Source: an uncultured Alistipes sp. (lineage in GTDB: Bacteria; Bacteroidota; Bacteroidia; Bacteroidales; Rikenellaceae). From it: 64,000 bases of DNA. Where the stretch lies: the NCBI GenBank assembly GCA_910577475.1, contig CAJTLJ010000005.1, positions 86,623 through 150,622 of the forward strand. The letters run 5' to 3'. The notes beneath the pieces are model-generated. The model searched no databases and had not been told where the DNA came from. It worked only from the letters and a program-made list of their open reading frames with translations. The stretch's first letter is position 1. Each line of letters opens with the position of its first letter. A program made the translations under genes and the position numbers. Positions 10,812 to 19,332 of this stretch are shown piece after piece.

Positions 10812-11555
10812 CTACCGGTTCCGTCTGCGGAACTCCGCGCAGGCGATGCCGGTAGCCATCGCCACGTTCAGCGACTCGGTGGCGCGCCGGTCGGCGGGGT
10901 AGGGGGGGATGAAGAGCTTGCGGTTCACATGGCGGGCGCAGGCTTCGCTCACGCCCCGCCCTTCGTTGCCCATCAGGAGAATGCCTGTCGGGGTGAGCGG
11001 AGTGTCGTAGAGGTTCTCTCCCTCCAGAAAGGTGCCGTAGACCGGAATACCGGAGCTCCGGGCGTCGGACAGAAAGCGCTCCAGATCGACGTAGTGGACC
11101 CTGACGCGCAGAATGGCTCCCATCGTGGCCTGAACCACTTTCGGATTGAAGCAGTCGGCCGAGTCGGTCGAGCACACCACGTCGCGGATGCCGAACCAGT
11201 CGGCCAGCCGGATGATGGTTCCCAGATTGCCCGGGTTCTGCACTTCGTCCAGCGCCAGGGTCAGCCGGTCGCCGAGTTCGTCCGCCGAGAGCCGGTGGCG
11301 GGGTGTCTCGACCAGTGCCAGCGCCCGGTTGGGGGTTTTCAGCAGCGAAAGGCGCTCCATCTCCTTCTCGCTGACCGTTGTCGTTTCGGGACCGGGCAGA
11401 ATGCCGTCGAGGGCGTAGATCTTCCGGACGCGCAGGTGCGAGGCACGCAGTTCGCCGACGAGCTTTTCGCCTTCGGCTGCGAAGAGCCCTTCGCGGTCGC
11501 GGTTCCGTTTGTCCGCCAGCGAGCGGACGAGTTGTATTTCGGCTTTGGTAATCAT
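10812..11555 (-). CDS. SpoU/TrmH-family RNA 2'-O-methyltransferase
   Basis: A 247-residue SAM-dependent SPOUT methyltransferase acting on tRNA or rRNA ribose. The substrate-binding N-domain (about 1-90, FAAEGEKLVGELR) is followed by the knot: motif 1 at DEVQNPGNLGTIIRLADWFGI, motif 2 at ILLMGNEGRGVS, motif 3 at IPPYPADRRATESLNVAMATGIA. The start at 11555 (MITKAEIQ) forms an ATGA overlap with the stop of rnz, so the two are translationally coupled. The exact nucleotide target cannot be told from sequence; RlmB and TrmH-like members look alike. Confidence 0.9.
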   Translation of the reverse strand: MITKAEIQLVRSLADKRNRDREGLFAAEGEKLVGELRASHLRVRKIYALDGILPGPETTTVSEKEMERLSLLKTPNRALALVETPRHRLSADELGDRLTLALDEVQNPGNLGTIIRLADWFGIRDVVCSTDSADCFNPKVVQATMGAILRVRVHYVDLERFLSDARSSGIPVYGTFLEGENLYDTPLTPTGILLMGNEGRGVSEACARHVNRKLFIPPYPADRRATESLNVAMATGIACAEFRRRNR

Positions 11556-12484
11556 GGTCTGTAACGTTGTTCGGGTATGTCGAATGTGCGCCCCTCCTCG
11601 GCCAGGTCGGTGGCCGGGAAGAGGGCGCGGGTCTCTTGCAGAAGCGGCTCCAGATCCTTGTAGCGCGACGAGTAGTGGCCGATCAGCAGCCTGCGGGCTC
11701 CGGCCAGCCGCGCGGCCTTGGCGGCGTCGGCCGTGGTGGAGTGCCCCCGTTCGCGGGCGGCCCGTTGCTGGTCGGCGGCGTAGGTCGCCTCGTGATAGAG
11801 CAGGTCGACCCCCTCGACCAGCCGCGCAGCCTTGGCCGAGTAGTTCGTGTCGGAGAGGTAGGCGTAGCTGCGGGCCGGGTAGGGACGGTAGGTCAGCTCC
11901 TCGTTGGGGAGAATCGTCCCGTCCTCCAGTTCGACCGCCTCGCCCCGCTTGGCGGCGGTGATTCGGGCGATCGAGAGGCCGTACTTCTCGATCTTGGATT
12001 TGTCCACGTTCAGCGGCGGCTCCTTCTCGCGAAAGAGGAATCCGGCCGTCGGCACCCGGTGGCGCAGCGGCACGGACCATACCTCCAGCGTGCGGTTCTC
12101 GTAGAGCAGGGCGTGGGCCGTGGTGTCCACCTCCGTCCACTCGACCGCATACCCCGGATCGGGATCGAAGTAGCGGAGGTGATGCTCCAGCAGCGCGCCG
12201 AACGGGGCCGGGGCGAAGACCTTGAGCGGGGTCCTTCGCCCGTAGAGCGCCAGCGTGGAGAGTAGCGGAAAGAGTCCGTAAATGTGGTCTCCGTGCAGGT
12301 GCGAGATGAATACGGCCTTCAGTTTGAGCGGGTTGATGCCGTAGCGGAACAGCTGCTGCTGGGTGCCCTCGCCCGCATCGACCAGAAAGTACTGTTCGTT
12401 GAGGTTCACCGCCTGCCCCGATGGGTGACGGCCGGCCGTGGGTTTGGCCGAGGCGCTGCCCAGTATGGTTACCGCGAAGCTCAC
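11552..12484 (-). CDS. rnz: Ribonuclease Z
   Basis: A 310-residue metallo-beta-lactamase-fold endonuclease that trims the 3' trailer of tRNA precursors. The zinc motif HLHGDHIYGL (HxHxDH, about residues 62-71) is intact. Further ligands are in YLSDTNYS, LLYHEATY and the distal RRLLIGHYSSRY. The start is GTG 12484, which shares GTGA with the trxB stop; at the other end the stop overlaps the methyltransferase ATG. Length is standard for bacterial RNase Z. Confidence 0.95.
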   Translation of the reverse strand: MSFAVTILGSASAKPTAGRHPSGQAVNLNEQYFLVDAGEGTQQQLFRYGINPLKLKAVFISHLHGDHIYGLFPLLSTLALYGRRTPLKVFAPAPFGALLEHHLRYFDPDPGYAVEWTEVDTTAHALLYENRTLEVWSVPLRHRVPTAGFLFREKEPPLNVDKSKIEKYGLSIARITAAKRGEAVELEDGTILPNEELTYRPYPARSYAYLSDTNYSAKAARLVEGVDLLYHEATYAADQQRAARERGHSTTADAAKAARLAGARRLLIGHYSSRYKDLEPLLQETRALFPATDLAEEGRTFDIPEQRYRP

Positions 12485-13407
12485 CGGCCCAGCAGGAAGC
12501 GTTCGCAGTCGATGGCGGCCATGCAGCCCGATCCGGCGGCCGTGATGGCCTGACGATAGCGGGGATCCTTCACGTCGCCGGCGGCGAATACCCCCTCGAC
12601 CGAGGTCTCCGAGGTGCCGGGCTTCACGCGGATGTAGCCCTCGTCGTCCAGCTCCAACTGACCCTGGAACAGCTCCGTGTTGGGATGGTGGCCGATAGCC
12701 AGGAAGAAGCCGTCGACGGCGATCTCCCGCTCGGCGCCCGTGGTGCTGTGGCGCAGCCGTACGCCCGTTACGCCCTCGTCGTCGCCCAGCACCTCGGCCG
12801 TGTTCTGCTCGAAAAGCACCTCGATGTTCGGAGTGTCGAACACGCGTTGCTGCATCGCCTTCGAGGCGCGCAGGAAGGGTTTGCGGACGATCATGTAGAC
12901 CTGGCGGCAGAGGCCGGCCAGGTAGGTCGCCTCCTCGCAGGCCGTGTCGCCGCCTCCTACCACGGCCACCGTCTTCTTGCGGTAGAAGAAGCCGTCGCAG
13001 GTGGCGCAGGCGCTCACGCCCATGCCGCGGAACTTCGTTTCGGAGGGGAGGCCGAGGTATTTGGCCGAGGCGCCGGTCGCCACGATGAGCGTCTGGGCCT
13101 CGATCTCTGCGGTGCCGTCCACGATCACGTGGAAGGGGCGCGACGAGAGATCGACCTTCGTGATGCGTCCCGTGCGGACGTCGGCGCCGAAGCGCTGGGC
13201 CTGCCGCTTGAGGTCGGCCATCATGGTCGTGCCGTCGATCCCCTCGGGGTAGCCGGGGAAGTTCTCGATTTCGGTGGTGGTCGTCAGCTGTCCGCCCGGC
13301 TCCATGCCTTCGTAGAGGACGGGGCCGAGGTTGGCGCGCGAGGTGTAGATGGCGGCCGTGTATCCTGCGGGGCCGCTGCCGATGATGAGTGTCTTTACCT
13401 GTTCCAT
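12481..13407 (-). CDS. trxB: Thioredoxin reductase
   Basis: A 308-residue FAD/NADPH flavoenzyme that reduces thioredoxin. The FAD site GSGPAGYTAAIYTSRANL is at the N-terminus, the redox pair CATC lies in ACATCDGFF (about residues 133-136), and the NADPH site is VVGGGDTACEEATYLAG. The C-terminal FAD motif is FAAGDVKDPRYRQAITAAGSGCMAA. It sits in a leftward operon after the pseudokinase (40-base gap) and is coupled to rnz by a GTGA overlap. Confidence 0.96.
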   Translation of the reverse strand: MEQVKTLIIGSGPAGYTAAIYTSRANLGPVLYEGMEPGGQLTTTTEIENFPGYPEGIDGTTMMADLKRQAQRFGADVRTGRITKVDLSSRPFHVIVDGTAEIEAQTLIVATGASAKYLGLPSETKFRGMGVSACATCDGFFYRKKTVAVVGGGDTACEEATYLAGLCRQVYMIVRKPFLRASKAMQQRVFDTPNIEVLFEQNTAEVLGDDEGVTGVRLRHSTTGAEREIAVDGFFLAIGHHPNTELFQGQLELDDEGYIRVKPGTSETSVEGVFAAGDVKDPRYRQAITAAGSGCMAAIDCERFLLGR

Positions 13408-13447
13408 GTCGTAAATTATTTTCGTTTCTTAGTTCGTTCTTCAAATT

Positions 13448-14443
13448 TCACGCCTCTTCCGGCACGGCCGTGAACTGGCTTTTCACGAACGCAGTCAGGG
13501 GCTTGCCCGTATAGCTGAGCGTGCACCACTGGTCCTGGAGCCGGCCGTAGAAGAGACTTTTGTTCCGATTGTATATGATTTCGTCGTAGAAAGGGGCAAT
13601 GACGAATTCGCCGGTTTTGTCGATGACGCCGAACTTCTCTCTCGTACGGACGACCGCACGCCCTTCGTAAAAGGGCTCCACAGCCTGAAAGCTGCGTTTG
13701 ATGAGTTTTTTCCTGCGGACGTCGACGAACCGGTACACTCCCTTCGTCAGAATCGGACGCATCCCCTCCGAGCAGGGACCCGCCCATTCGCCCGGGTAGT
13801 CGACCGTCTCCTCCGAGTTCGTTTCGGGGATGCGGTGCTGCGGGTCGCCCTTCTGGTCGGCCAGCCGGTGGAGCGCCGCGAAGGAGCGTTCGTCCTCGGG
13901 CGAGGGGCCGTCGAACCGGGCCCGGTAACAGCGCGTGACGATCAGCCGGTCGTTCGGGGTCAGCAGCAGGTTTTCGGGCTTGAGGTTGCCGTGCGAGAAG
14001 CCGATCCGGGCGAACTCCTGCTGCAGAGCCGTCAGCTCCCGATGCCGCGCCGCGGCCGAATATCCCCGGTCCAGTGCCTCGTCCAGCGGACGCCCCTCGG
14101 GTACCTGCTCCACGAAGAGATGCTCCGTGCGGAGCTCTCCGCGCTCGTCGAGCCACGCCATCGCCTCCTCCGCGAGCCGGAACCCGCTGATCCTCGGCGA
14201 GCCGATGTCGTTCAGCCGCCCCGCGTTGCGGACGGTTTCGCGGCTGATCTCCCGGCGGATCGGTGCGGCGACCCGGAAAAGGGTACCCCGGCAGACGACG
14301 TCGGCTTCGAAAAAGTCGGTCAGGCGGCGTATGCGCGGGCTGCCGTCTTCGAACCGGCATGCGGGGTGAGGATCGTTCAGCACCTTCCGGAGGGGTTCGG
14401 AGGGGGATTCCAGCGCTTCGATGAAGAGTTGTGCGGTAACCAT
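13448..14443 (-). CDS. WG-repeat pseudokinase-like protein
   Basis: A 331-residue cytoplasmic protein, paralogous to the kinase-like gene at 2318-3457. The catalytic-loop equivalent reads HGNLKPEN (151-158), with Asn (153) in place of the catalytic Asp, and the following segment TRCYRARF has no DFG. It is therefore probably a pseudokinase used for binding. The C-terminal third has WG-type repeats, e.g. GRAVVRTREKFGVID-KTGEFVIAPFYDEI. It starts 10 bases after the VWA gene stop, in the murA-VWA-pseudokinase-trxB run. Kinase plus VWA pairs recall TerY-like modules, but the PP2C phosphatase usually found with them is absent here. Confidence 0.75.
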   Translation of the reverse strand: MVTAQLFIEALESPSEPLRKVLNDPHPACRFEDGSPRIRRLTDFFEADVVCRGTLFRVAAPIRREISRETVRNAGRLNDIGSPRISGFRLAEEAMAWLDERGELRTEHLFVEQVPEGRPLDEALDRGYSAAARHRELTALQQEFARIGFSHGNLKPENLLLTPNDRLIVTRCYRARFDGPSPEDERSFAALHRLADQKGDPQHRIPETNSEETVDYPGEWAGPCSEGMRPILTKGVYRFVDVRRKKLIKRSFQAVEPFYEGRAVVRTREKFGVIDKTGEFVIAPFYDEIIYNRNKSLFYGRLQDQWCTLSYTGKPLTAFVKSQFTAVPEEA

Positions 14444-14453
14444 AGCGCAGCTT

Positions 14454-15305
14454 CTATTGCATGCCGACGCTGCACGACCCGATAGCCAGGATCGCGAGTG
14501 CCTTGGTGGGCGAACAGTTGTAACTCATGGCGCGGAAGGGGCCCCTCTCCGAAGGGCGGGCGATCTCCCGCACGCGGGCCTCCAGCGTCTTGGGAATCTG
14601 GCTGGAGCAGTCGAACAGCAGCTGGCCGTAGCGTCCCAGCGAGGCGCGGTCCCGCTTCGTGGGGAACAGCACGGCCGGGGCCTCGTCATGGCTCCACAGA
14701 TGGACGTTGAACATCAGCGCATGCCCGTCCGAGGTGCCGAGTTGGCGGATGCGGTCGCAGATGTCGCGGATCTCGCTCTCGCCGGCATCCGAAGCCTCCC
14801 CGTCGGTGATGTTGAAGATCGTGGGCGGGAAGCTGTCCGCATGGGCCGGATTCTTGCACCACGAGTCCGTCAGTTCGTAGATCTTGTGAAAGACTTCGCA
14901 GAGGGGAGTCCGGCCTTCGGGCCGGGGGTCGATCCAATAGGGGCGGCGGACCTTGGTGTACATCGTGCCGCCGTTGGGGTCGACCGTCTCCGACGTGATC
15001 GTGCGCCATTCGGGCTGAATCCGTTCCAGCCGGTCGACGGAGATGAACCATTCGTCGGAGAGCAGCGGCTCGATGCCCCGCCCCGAGTAGCCGATCACCG
15101 CGATGTCGTAGTAGTCGCGCACCCGGTCGCTGCGTCTGGCCCGGGCGATCAGTTCGTTGAGCAGCTCGTTGACGATGACGCTCAACGCGTCGGCTTTCGT
15201 CCGCGCATCCCGTATAGCCAGCGTGTCGTCGCTCATCGACCCCGACAGGTCGAGGGCGATGATGAATGCCGTACGGGAGGCCCGGGAGATTTGGCGGGTA
15301 TACAT
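14454..15305 (-). CDS. VWA-domain (TerY-like) protein
   Basis: A 283-residue cytoplasmic von Willebrand A protein starting at ATG 15305 (MYTRQISRAS). The MIDAS is complete: DLSGS at 19-23, a conserved Thr in the GRTPLCEVF region, and NITDGEAS further on. The central part (YDIAVIGYSGRGIEPLL) and the C-terminal SCSVGMQ fit small TerY-type proteins. It follows murA by 14 bases and precedes the pseudokinase by 10, so all three are probably co-transcribed. The partner and process are unknown; metal-dependent docking with the kinase-like neighbour is an inference. Confidence 0.8.
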   Translation of the reverse strand: MYTRQISRASRTAFIIALDLSGSMSDDTLAIRDARTKADALSVIVNELLNELIARARRSDRVRDYYDIAVIGYSGRGIEPLLSDEWFISVDRLERIQPEWRTITSETVDPNGGTMYTKVRRPYWIDPRPEGRTPLCEVFHKIYELTDSWCKNPAHADSFPPTIFNITDGEASDAGESEIRDICDRIRQLGTSDGHALMFNVHLWSHDEAPAVLFPTKRDRASLGRYGQLLFDCSSQIPKTLEARVREIARPSERGPFRAMSYNCSPTKALAILAIGSCSVGMQ

Positions 15306-15319
15306 GGCGCGATTCGGGA

Positions 15320-16618
15320 TTATTCGTCGAGCCGGATGATGCGGGCTCCGAGGGCGTTCAGCCGTCTGTCGATGTCGCGGTAGCCGCGGTCGATCTGGTC
15401 GATGTTCTGGATGGTCGAGACCCCTTCGGCGCTCATGGCGGCGATCAGCAGGGCTACGCCGGCCCGGATGTCCGGCGACGACATGCGGGTGGCCCTGAGG
15501 CGGATGCGGTGGTCGTGGCCGATCACCGTGGCGCGGTGCGGGTCGCAGAGGATGATCTGTGCTCCCATGTCGATCAGCTTGTCGACGAAGAAGAGGCGGC
15601 TCTCGAACATCTTCTGGTGGATCAGCACGGCCCCTTTGGCCTGCGTGGCTACGACCAGGAAGATCGAGAGCAGGTCGGGTGTCAGCCCGGGCCACGGCGC
15701 GTCGGCGATGGTCATGATCGAACCGTCCATGAAGGTCTCTATGCTGTAGTGGTCCTGCTGCGGAATGTAGATGTCGTCTCCCCGCTGTTCGAAGCGGATG
15801 CCCAGCCGGGCGAACTGGTCGGGGATGATGCCCAGATTCTGGAACGAGACGTTGCGGATCGTGAGCTCGGAGCGGGTCATGGCGGCCATGCCGATGAAAC
15901 TGCCCACCTCGATCATGTCGGGCAGCATGGTATGCTCCGTGCCGCCGAGTTGCTCCACGCCCTCGATCGTCAGCCGGTTCGAGGCGATGCCCGAAATCTT
16001 GGCTCCCATGCGGTTGAGCATCTCGCAGAGCTGCTGCAGGTAGGGTTCGCAGGCGGCGTTGTAGATGATGGTGGTGCCTTTGGCCAGCACGGCGGCCATC
16101 ACGATGTTGGCCGTACCCGTCACCGACGCCTCGTCCAGCAGCATGTAGGTGCCGCGCAGCTCTTTGGCCTCCACCTTTCCGGCGGCGAAATCGACCCGGG
16201 CTCCCAGCTTTTCGAAGCCCAGGAAGTGGGTGTCGAGCCGGCGGCGTCCGATCTTGTCCCCGCCCGGTTTGGGGATGTAGGCCACGCCGAAGCGGGCCAG
16301 CAGCGGACCGAGCATCATCACCGAGCCGCGCAGGCGGGCGCCGCGGCGCCGGTAGTCTTCCGATTCGAGGTAGTCGAGGTTGATCTCCCGGGCCCGGAAG
16401 GCGTAGCTGTCCTCGGAGAGCTGCTCCACCTCGACCCCCATCGCCTTGAGCATCTCGATGAGCTGCAGGATGTCGAGAATACGGGGTATGTTGTGCACGA
16501 CGACGCGCTCGGGGGTGAGCAGCGTGGCGCAGAGGATTTGCAGAGCTTCGTTCTTTGCTCCTTGAGGGGTGATCTCACCCGACAGGCGGCGTCCGCCTTC
16601 TACCTGAAAGATAGCCAT
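15320..16618 (-). CDS. murA: UDP-N-acetylglucosamine 1-carboxyvinyltransferase, Cys-to-Asp type
   Basis: A 432-residue enzyme of the first committed step of peptidoglycan synthesis, transferring enolpyruvate from PEP to UDP-GlcNAc. The PEP/UDP-GlcNAc loop GAKNEAL lies near residue 22. The active-site loop reads PKPGGDKIGRR, so Asp (about residue 121) occupies the place of E. coli Cys115, the residue alkylated by fosfomycin. Start: ATG 16618 (MAIFQVEGG), because a TAATTTTG box at 16637-16644 overlaps the longer frame. It heads the operon with the VWA protein, pseudokinase and trxB. Confidence 0.95.
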   Translation of the reverse strand: MAIFQVEGGRRLSGEITPQGAKNEALQILCATLLTPERVVVHNIPRILDILQLIEMLKAMGVEVEQLSEDSYAFRAREINLDYLESEDYRRRGARLRGSVMMLGPLLARFGVAYIPKPGGDKIGRRRLDTHFLGFEKLGARVDFAAGKVEAKELRGTYMLLDEASVTGTANIVMAAVLAKGTTIIYNAACEPYLQQLCEMLNRMGAKISGIASNRLTIEGVEQLGGTEHTMLPDMIEVGSFIGMAAMTRSELTIRNVSFQNLGIIPDQFARLGIRFEQRGDDIYIPQQDHYSIETFMDGSIMTIADAPWPGLTPDLLSIFLVVATQAKGAVLIHQKMFESRLFFVDKLIDMGAQIILCDPHRATVIGHDHRIRLRATRMSSPDIRAGVALLIAAMSAEGVSTIQNIDQIDRGYRDIDRRLNALGARIIRLDE

Positions 16619-16636
16619 AGTTGCGTTGTTTTGTCC

Positions 16637-16644
16637 CAAAATTA
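16637..16644 (-). promoter_or_regulatory. -7 box of the murA operon
   Basis: On the minus strand this reads TAATTTTG (TAnnTTTG), 18 bases before the chosen murA ATG. It rules out the upstream ATG as the start for this promoter. Confidence 0.55.
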
Positions 16645-16729
16645 CCCAATTAAATCGAAATATCCGACGGTTTGCCCGAAAAAATTCTCAAAAAACGCCC
16701 GGGATTCCCTGCACGGGTCCACACAGGAA

Positions 16730-16757
16730 AGGGAGATGCTCCGAAAAGCATCTCCCT
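16730..16757 (-). terminator. rpmH terminator
   Basis: A perfect 10-base stem, GGGAGATGCT and AGCATCTCCC, closes on a CCGAAA loop between rpmH and murA. A T-rich tail lies on the leftward side. Confidence 0.7.
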
Positions 16758-16786
16758 GTTCCTATGGCTCGGTCGAATCTTCGACT

Positions 16787-16954
16787 TTAAGCGTACTTGA
16801 AGGTCGACTCGTCCGAAACGGTCAGCTTCTTGCGGCCTTTGGCGCGACGGGCAGCCAAAACTTTACGGCCATTGGCGGTTGCCATTCTCTGGCGGAAACC
16901 GTGCTTGTTGATTCTCTTCCGGCGCGAAGGCTGGTAAGTTCTTTTCATTGCCAT
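16787..16954 (-). CDS. rpmH: 50S ribosomal protein L34
   Basis: A 55-residue basic protein with the diagnostic N-terminus [18 protein letters not shown] and core [18 protein letters not shown], ending [13 protein letters not shown]. Two starts are possible: 16954 (MAMKRT) or the family-standard 16948 (MKRT). A TACCTTTG box at 16995-17002 drives it and a hairpin follows, so it forms its own unit upstream of murA. The dnaA and rnpA neighbours common elsewhere are absent. Confidence 0.95.
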   Translation of the reverse strand: MAMKRTYQPSRRKRINKHGFRQRMATANGRKVLAARRAKGRKKLTVSDESTFKYA

Positions 16955-16994
16955 AGCTATCTCAATTTTTAGTTTTTTCGCAGTTCGCGGAGTG

Positions 16995-17002
16995 CAAAGG
17001 TA
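16995..17002 (-). promoter_or_regulatory. -7 box of rpmH
   Basis: On the minus strand this reads TACCTTTG (TAnnTTTG), about 40 bases before the L34 start. Confidence 0.55.
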
Positions 17003-17070
17003 TAATGAATTTCTTTAATTCCAAAACTTTCGCCGCTTTTTATGCGTTTTCTGCCGCCGGGGGTCCCGCT

Positions 17071-18624
17071 TTATCGCGATTTCGGACGCGGATCGCCGTC
17101 CGGCCCGGCCTCGACCGCCTCCAGCTCGCGGGCCATTGCGGCGGTTCGCTCCGGATGCCGGGCCGCGATGTCGTGCCTTTCGCAGGGGTCCTCCGTCAGG
17201 TGGTAGAGCTGGGGCGCCGGGGCGTTGCCCAGTTCGGTCTTCGTCCAGTATTCGATGGCGGGGCCGTCGCTCGGCTCCAGGTATTTCCAGCCGTCGCGGA
17301 TCAGCGAGAGGGTGTTGTCCAGATTCTGCTGCACGACGTGGGAGCGATCCTCCTGCGAACGGCCCAGAAGCTCCTCCAGCCGGTCGCGGCTGTCGGGTGC
17401 GGCCCCTTCGGGCAGCGCCCGGCCGAGCAGGGCGGCCAGCGAGGCGTAGACGTCGATCTGCGAGAAGAGGGCGGGCTGCTCGCCCGGTGCGACCCCTTCG
17501 GGCCAGCGGACGATGAAGGGGATGCGGGTGCCCGCCTCGTAGAGGCTGTACTTGCCGCCCCGGTAGATGCCCATCGGACGGTGGTCGCCCAGCAGCTCCT
17601 GCGCCCGGTCGGCATAGCCGTCGTCGATCACGGGCCCGTTGTCCGAGGTGAAGATCAGCAGCGTGTTGTCGGCCAGCCCCAGCGAGTCGAGCGTGCGCAT
17701 CACCTCGCCGATGGTCCAGTCCAGTTGCAGGATCACGTCGCCGCGGGCGCCCATCGGGCTCCTGCCTGCGAAACGGGGGTGGGGTACGCGCGGCACGTGG
17801 ACGTCCTGCGTACCCATGTAGAGGAAGAAGGGCCGGTCGCGGTGGTCGGCGATGAAGCGGCAGGCCCGCATGGCGATCGTGTCGGCGATGTTCTCGTCCA
17901 CCCATAGGGCGCTGCGCCCGCCGGTCATGTAGCCGATGCGGGGGATGCCGTTGACGATGGTCTGGTTATGCCCCTGCGAGGGCTTCAGCCGGACCAGCTC
18001 GGGGTTCTCCTCGCCCGTGGGCCAGTCGCCCACCTTCTCCGTGTAGCTGACCGTGATGGGGTCCGCGGAGTCGAGCCCCACGACCCGGCCGTTCTCCACG
18101 AAGACGCACGGCACGCGGTCGACCGTGGCGGGGATGATGTACTCGTAGTCGAAGCCGATGTCCTGCGTGTTGGGGCGGATCTCGGTGTTGAAGTCCGTGC
18201 CGCCCGCAGGTCCCAGCCCCAGGTGCCACTTGCCGATGGCGGCCGTGGCGTAGCCGGCCTCGTGCGCCATGTCGGCCAGCGTATAGCAGTCGGTCGGGAT
18301 GATGAGCTCCGAATTGCCGGGGGCGATGCCGGTGTTCTCCCGACGCCAGGGGTACATGCCCGTCAGCAGACCGAAGCGCGACGGGGTGGAGGTCGACGAG
18401 GTGCTGTAGGCGTTCGTGAAACGCTGTCCGGCGGCGGCCAGCCGGTCGATGTTGGGAGTCTGCACGGCCGTGGCGCCGTAGCAGCTCAGGTCGCCGATGC
18501 CCAGGTCGTCGGAGTAGATGAAGACGATGTTCGGCTTGCGGGGCTCGTCGGCCGGCCGTGTGCCGCAGCCGGTGAGGGCGAGGGCGGGCAGGGCGCCCGA
18601 CAGAAGGAGCAGTTTTCGGTTCAT
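17071..18624 (-). CDS. Secreted sulfatase (Ser-type formylglycine precursor)
   Basis: A 517-residue lipoprotein sulfatase: signal peptide with lipobox LTGC (Cys about residue 20), then the alkaline-phosphatase fold with metal ligands DD in FIYSDDLGIGDLSCYG. The sulfatase signature STPSRFGLLTG (about residues 82-92) has Ser as the residue converted to formylglycine, so activity needs an anaerobic (radical SAM) maturase, not seen here. GKWHLGLGP, DVHVPRVPHPRF and TSDNGP are further family motifs. Substrate is probably a host or dietary sulfated glycan or ester; this cannot be refined. It follows the helical-repeat gene by 12 bases on the same strand. Confidence 0.92.
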   Translation of the reverse strand: MNRKLLLLSGALPALALTGCGTRPADEPRKPNIVFIYSDDLGIGDLSCYGATAVQTPNIDRLAAAGQRFTNAYSTSSTSTPSRFGLLTGMYPWRRENTGIAPGNSELIIPTDCYTLADMAHEAGYATAAIGKWHLGLGPAGGTDFNTEIRPNTQDIGFDYEYIIPATVDRVPCVFVENGRVVGLDSADPITVSYTEKVGDWPTGEENPELVRLKPSQGHNQTIVNGIPRIGYMTGGRSALWVDENIADTIAMRACRFIADHRDRPFFLYMGTQDVHVPRVPHPRFAGRSPMGARGDVILQLDWTIGEVMRTLDSLGLADNTLLIFTSDNGPVIDDGYADRAQELLGDHRPMGIYRGGKYSLYEAGTRIPFIVRWPEGVAPGEQPALFSQIDVYASLAALLGRALPEGAAPDSRDRLEELLGRSQEDRSHVVQQNLDNTLSLIRDGWKYLEPSDGPAIEYWTKTELGNAPAPQLYHLTEDPCERHDIAARHPERTAAMARELEAVEAGPDGDPRPKSR

Positions 18625-18636
18625 GGTTTCGTCGAT

Positions 18637-19332
18637 TTATCGGGTTCGCCGCAGGGCCTCGATGAAATCCGGATGCCGCTCCCAGAGGGTTTCGGTCCGC
18701 AGCCACAGCTCGCGGGCCTGCGCCTGCGGGGTGGGGCGTTCGCTCTCGATGGCCTTCAGGTAGGCCTCGTCGGCCGGGTGAAGGTCGGCCGTGAACTCCG
18801 CATGCCAGGGGGCGAAGCGGCTTTTCAGCCGGACGACCTCGCCTTCGGGCAGCCGGCCCTCGCGGCGGAAAGCCTGCCACAGTAGCAGGATCTCCCGTGC
18901 CGGGGATTTGTCCGAAAGGTCGTTGACGATCTCGTCGAAGGAGTCGTACTCCTCCATCTCTAAGTAGACGAATCCCAGCAGTTCGATGCTCTCCAGATGG
19001 TCCTCCGGGTCGTGCGTCAGCAGCATCTCGACCAGGGCGGCCGACATCTCGTAGTCGCCGATCAGAAAGTGGTCGACGGCCGACTGATAGAGAATCTCCA
19101 GCGCGGCCTGCGTGTTGGCATGGCGCCACTCCAGGATGGTCTCCTCCTCATCGGGCAGGAGTTCGTACAGGCGCTGAAAGGCCTGGAAGCGCAGTTCGCA
19201 GGCCTTCTCTACCGCGCCTTCGCGCTGCAGGCGCCGGGCCTTGTCGCGGATTTTCCGGAAGTCGTAGGCGCCCGTACCTTCGATCTCGAAGGTCTGGTCG
19301 GCCGTGGGGTTAAGCGTCGGGGTCGTTTGCAT
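18637..19332 (-). CDS. TPR-like helical protein of unknown function
   Basis: A 231-residue soluble, acidic, mostly helical protein with no signal peptide. Spaced helix pairs (about residues 35-150), such as AALEILYQSAVDHFLIGDYEMSAALVEMLL followed by ESIELLGFVYLEMEEYDSFDEIV, look like degenerate tetratricopeptide repeats. No catalytic motif is visible. Its start overlaps the 3' end of cstA by 23 bases and its stop lies 12 bases before the sulfatase. That suggests co-transcription with CstA, but no functional link is known to me. Confidence 0.65.
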   Translation of the reverse strand: MQTTPTLNPTADQTFEIEGTGAYDFRKIRDKARRLQREGAVEKACELRFQAFQRLYELLPDEEETILEWRHANTQAALEILYQSAVDHFLIGDYEMSAALVEMLLTHDPEDHLESIELLGFVYLEMEEYDSFDEIVNDLSDKSPAREILLLWQAFRREGRLPEGEVVRLKSRFAPWHAEFTADLHPADEAYLKAIESERPTPQAQARELWLRTETLWERHPDFIEALRRTR

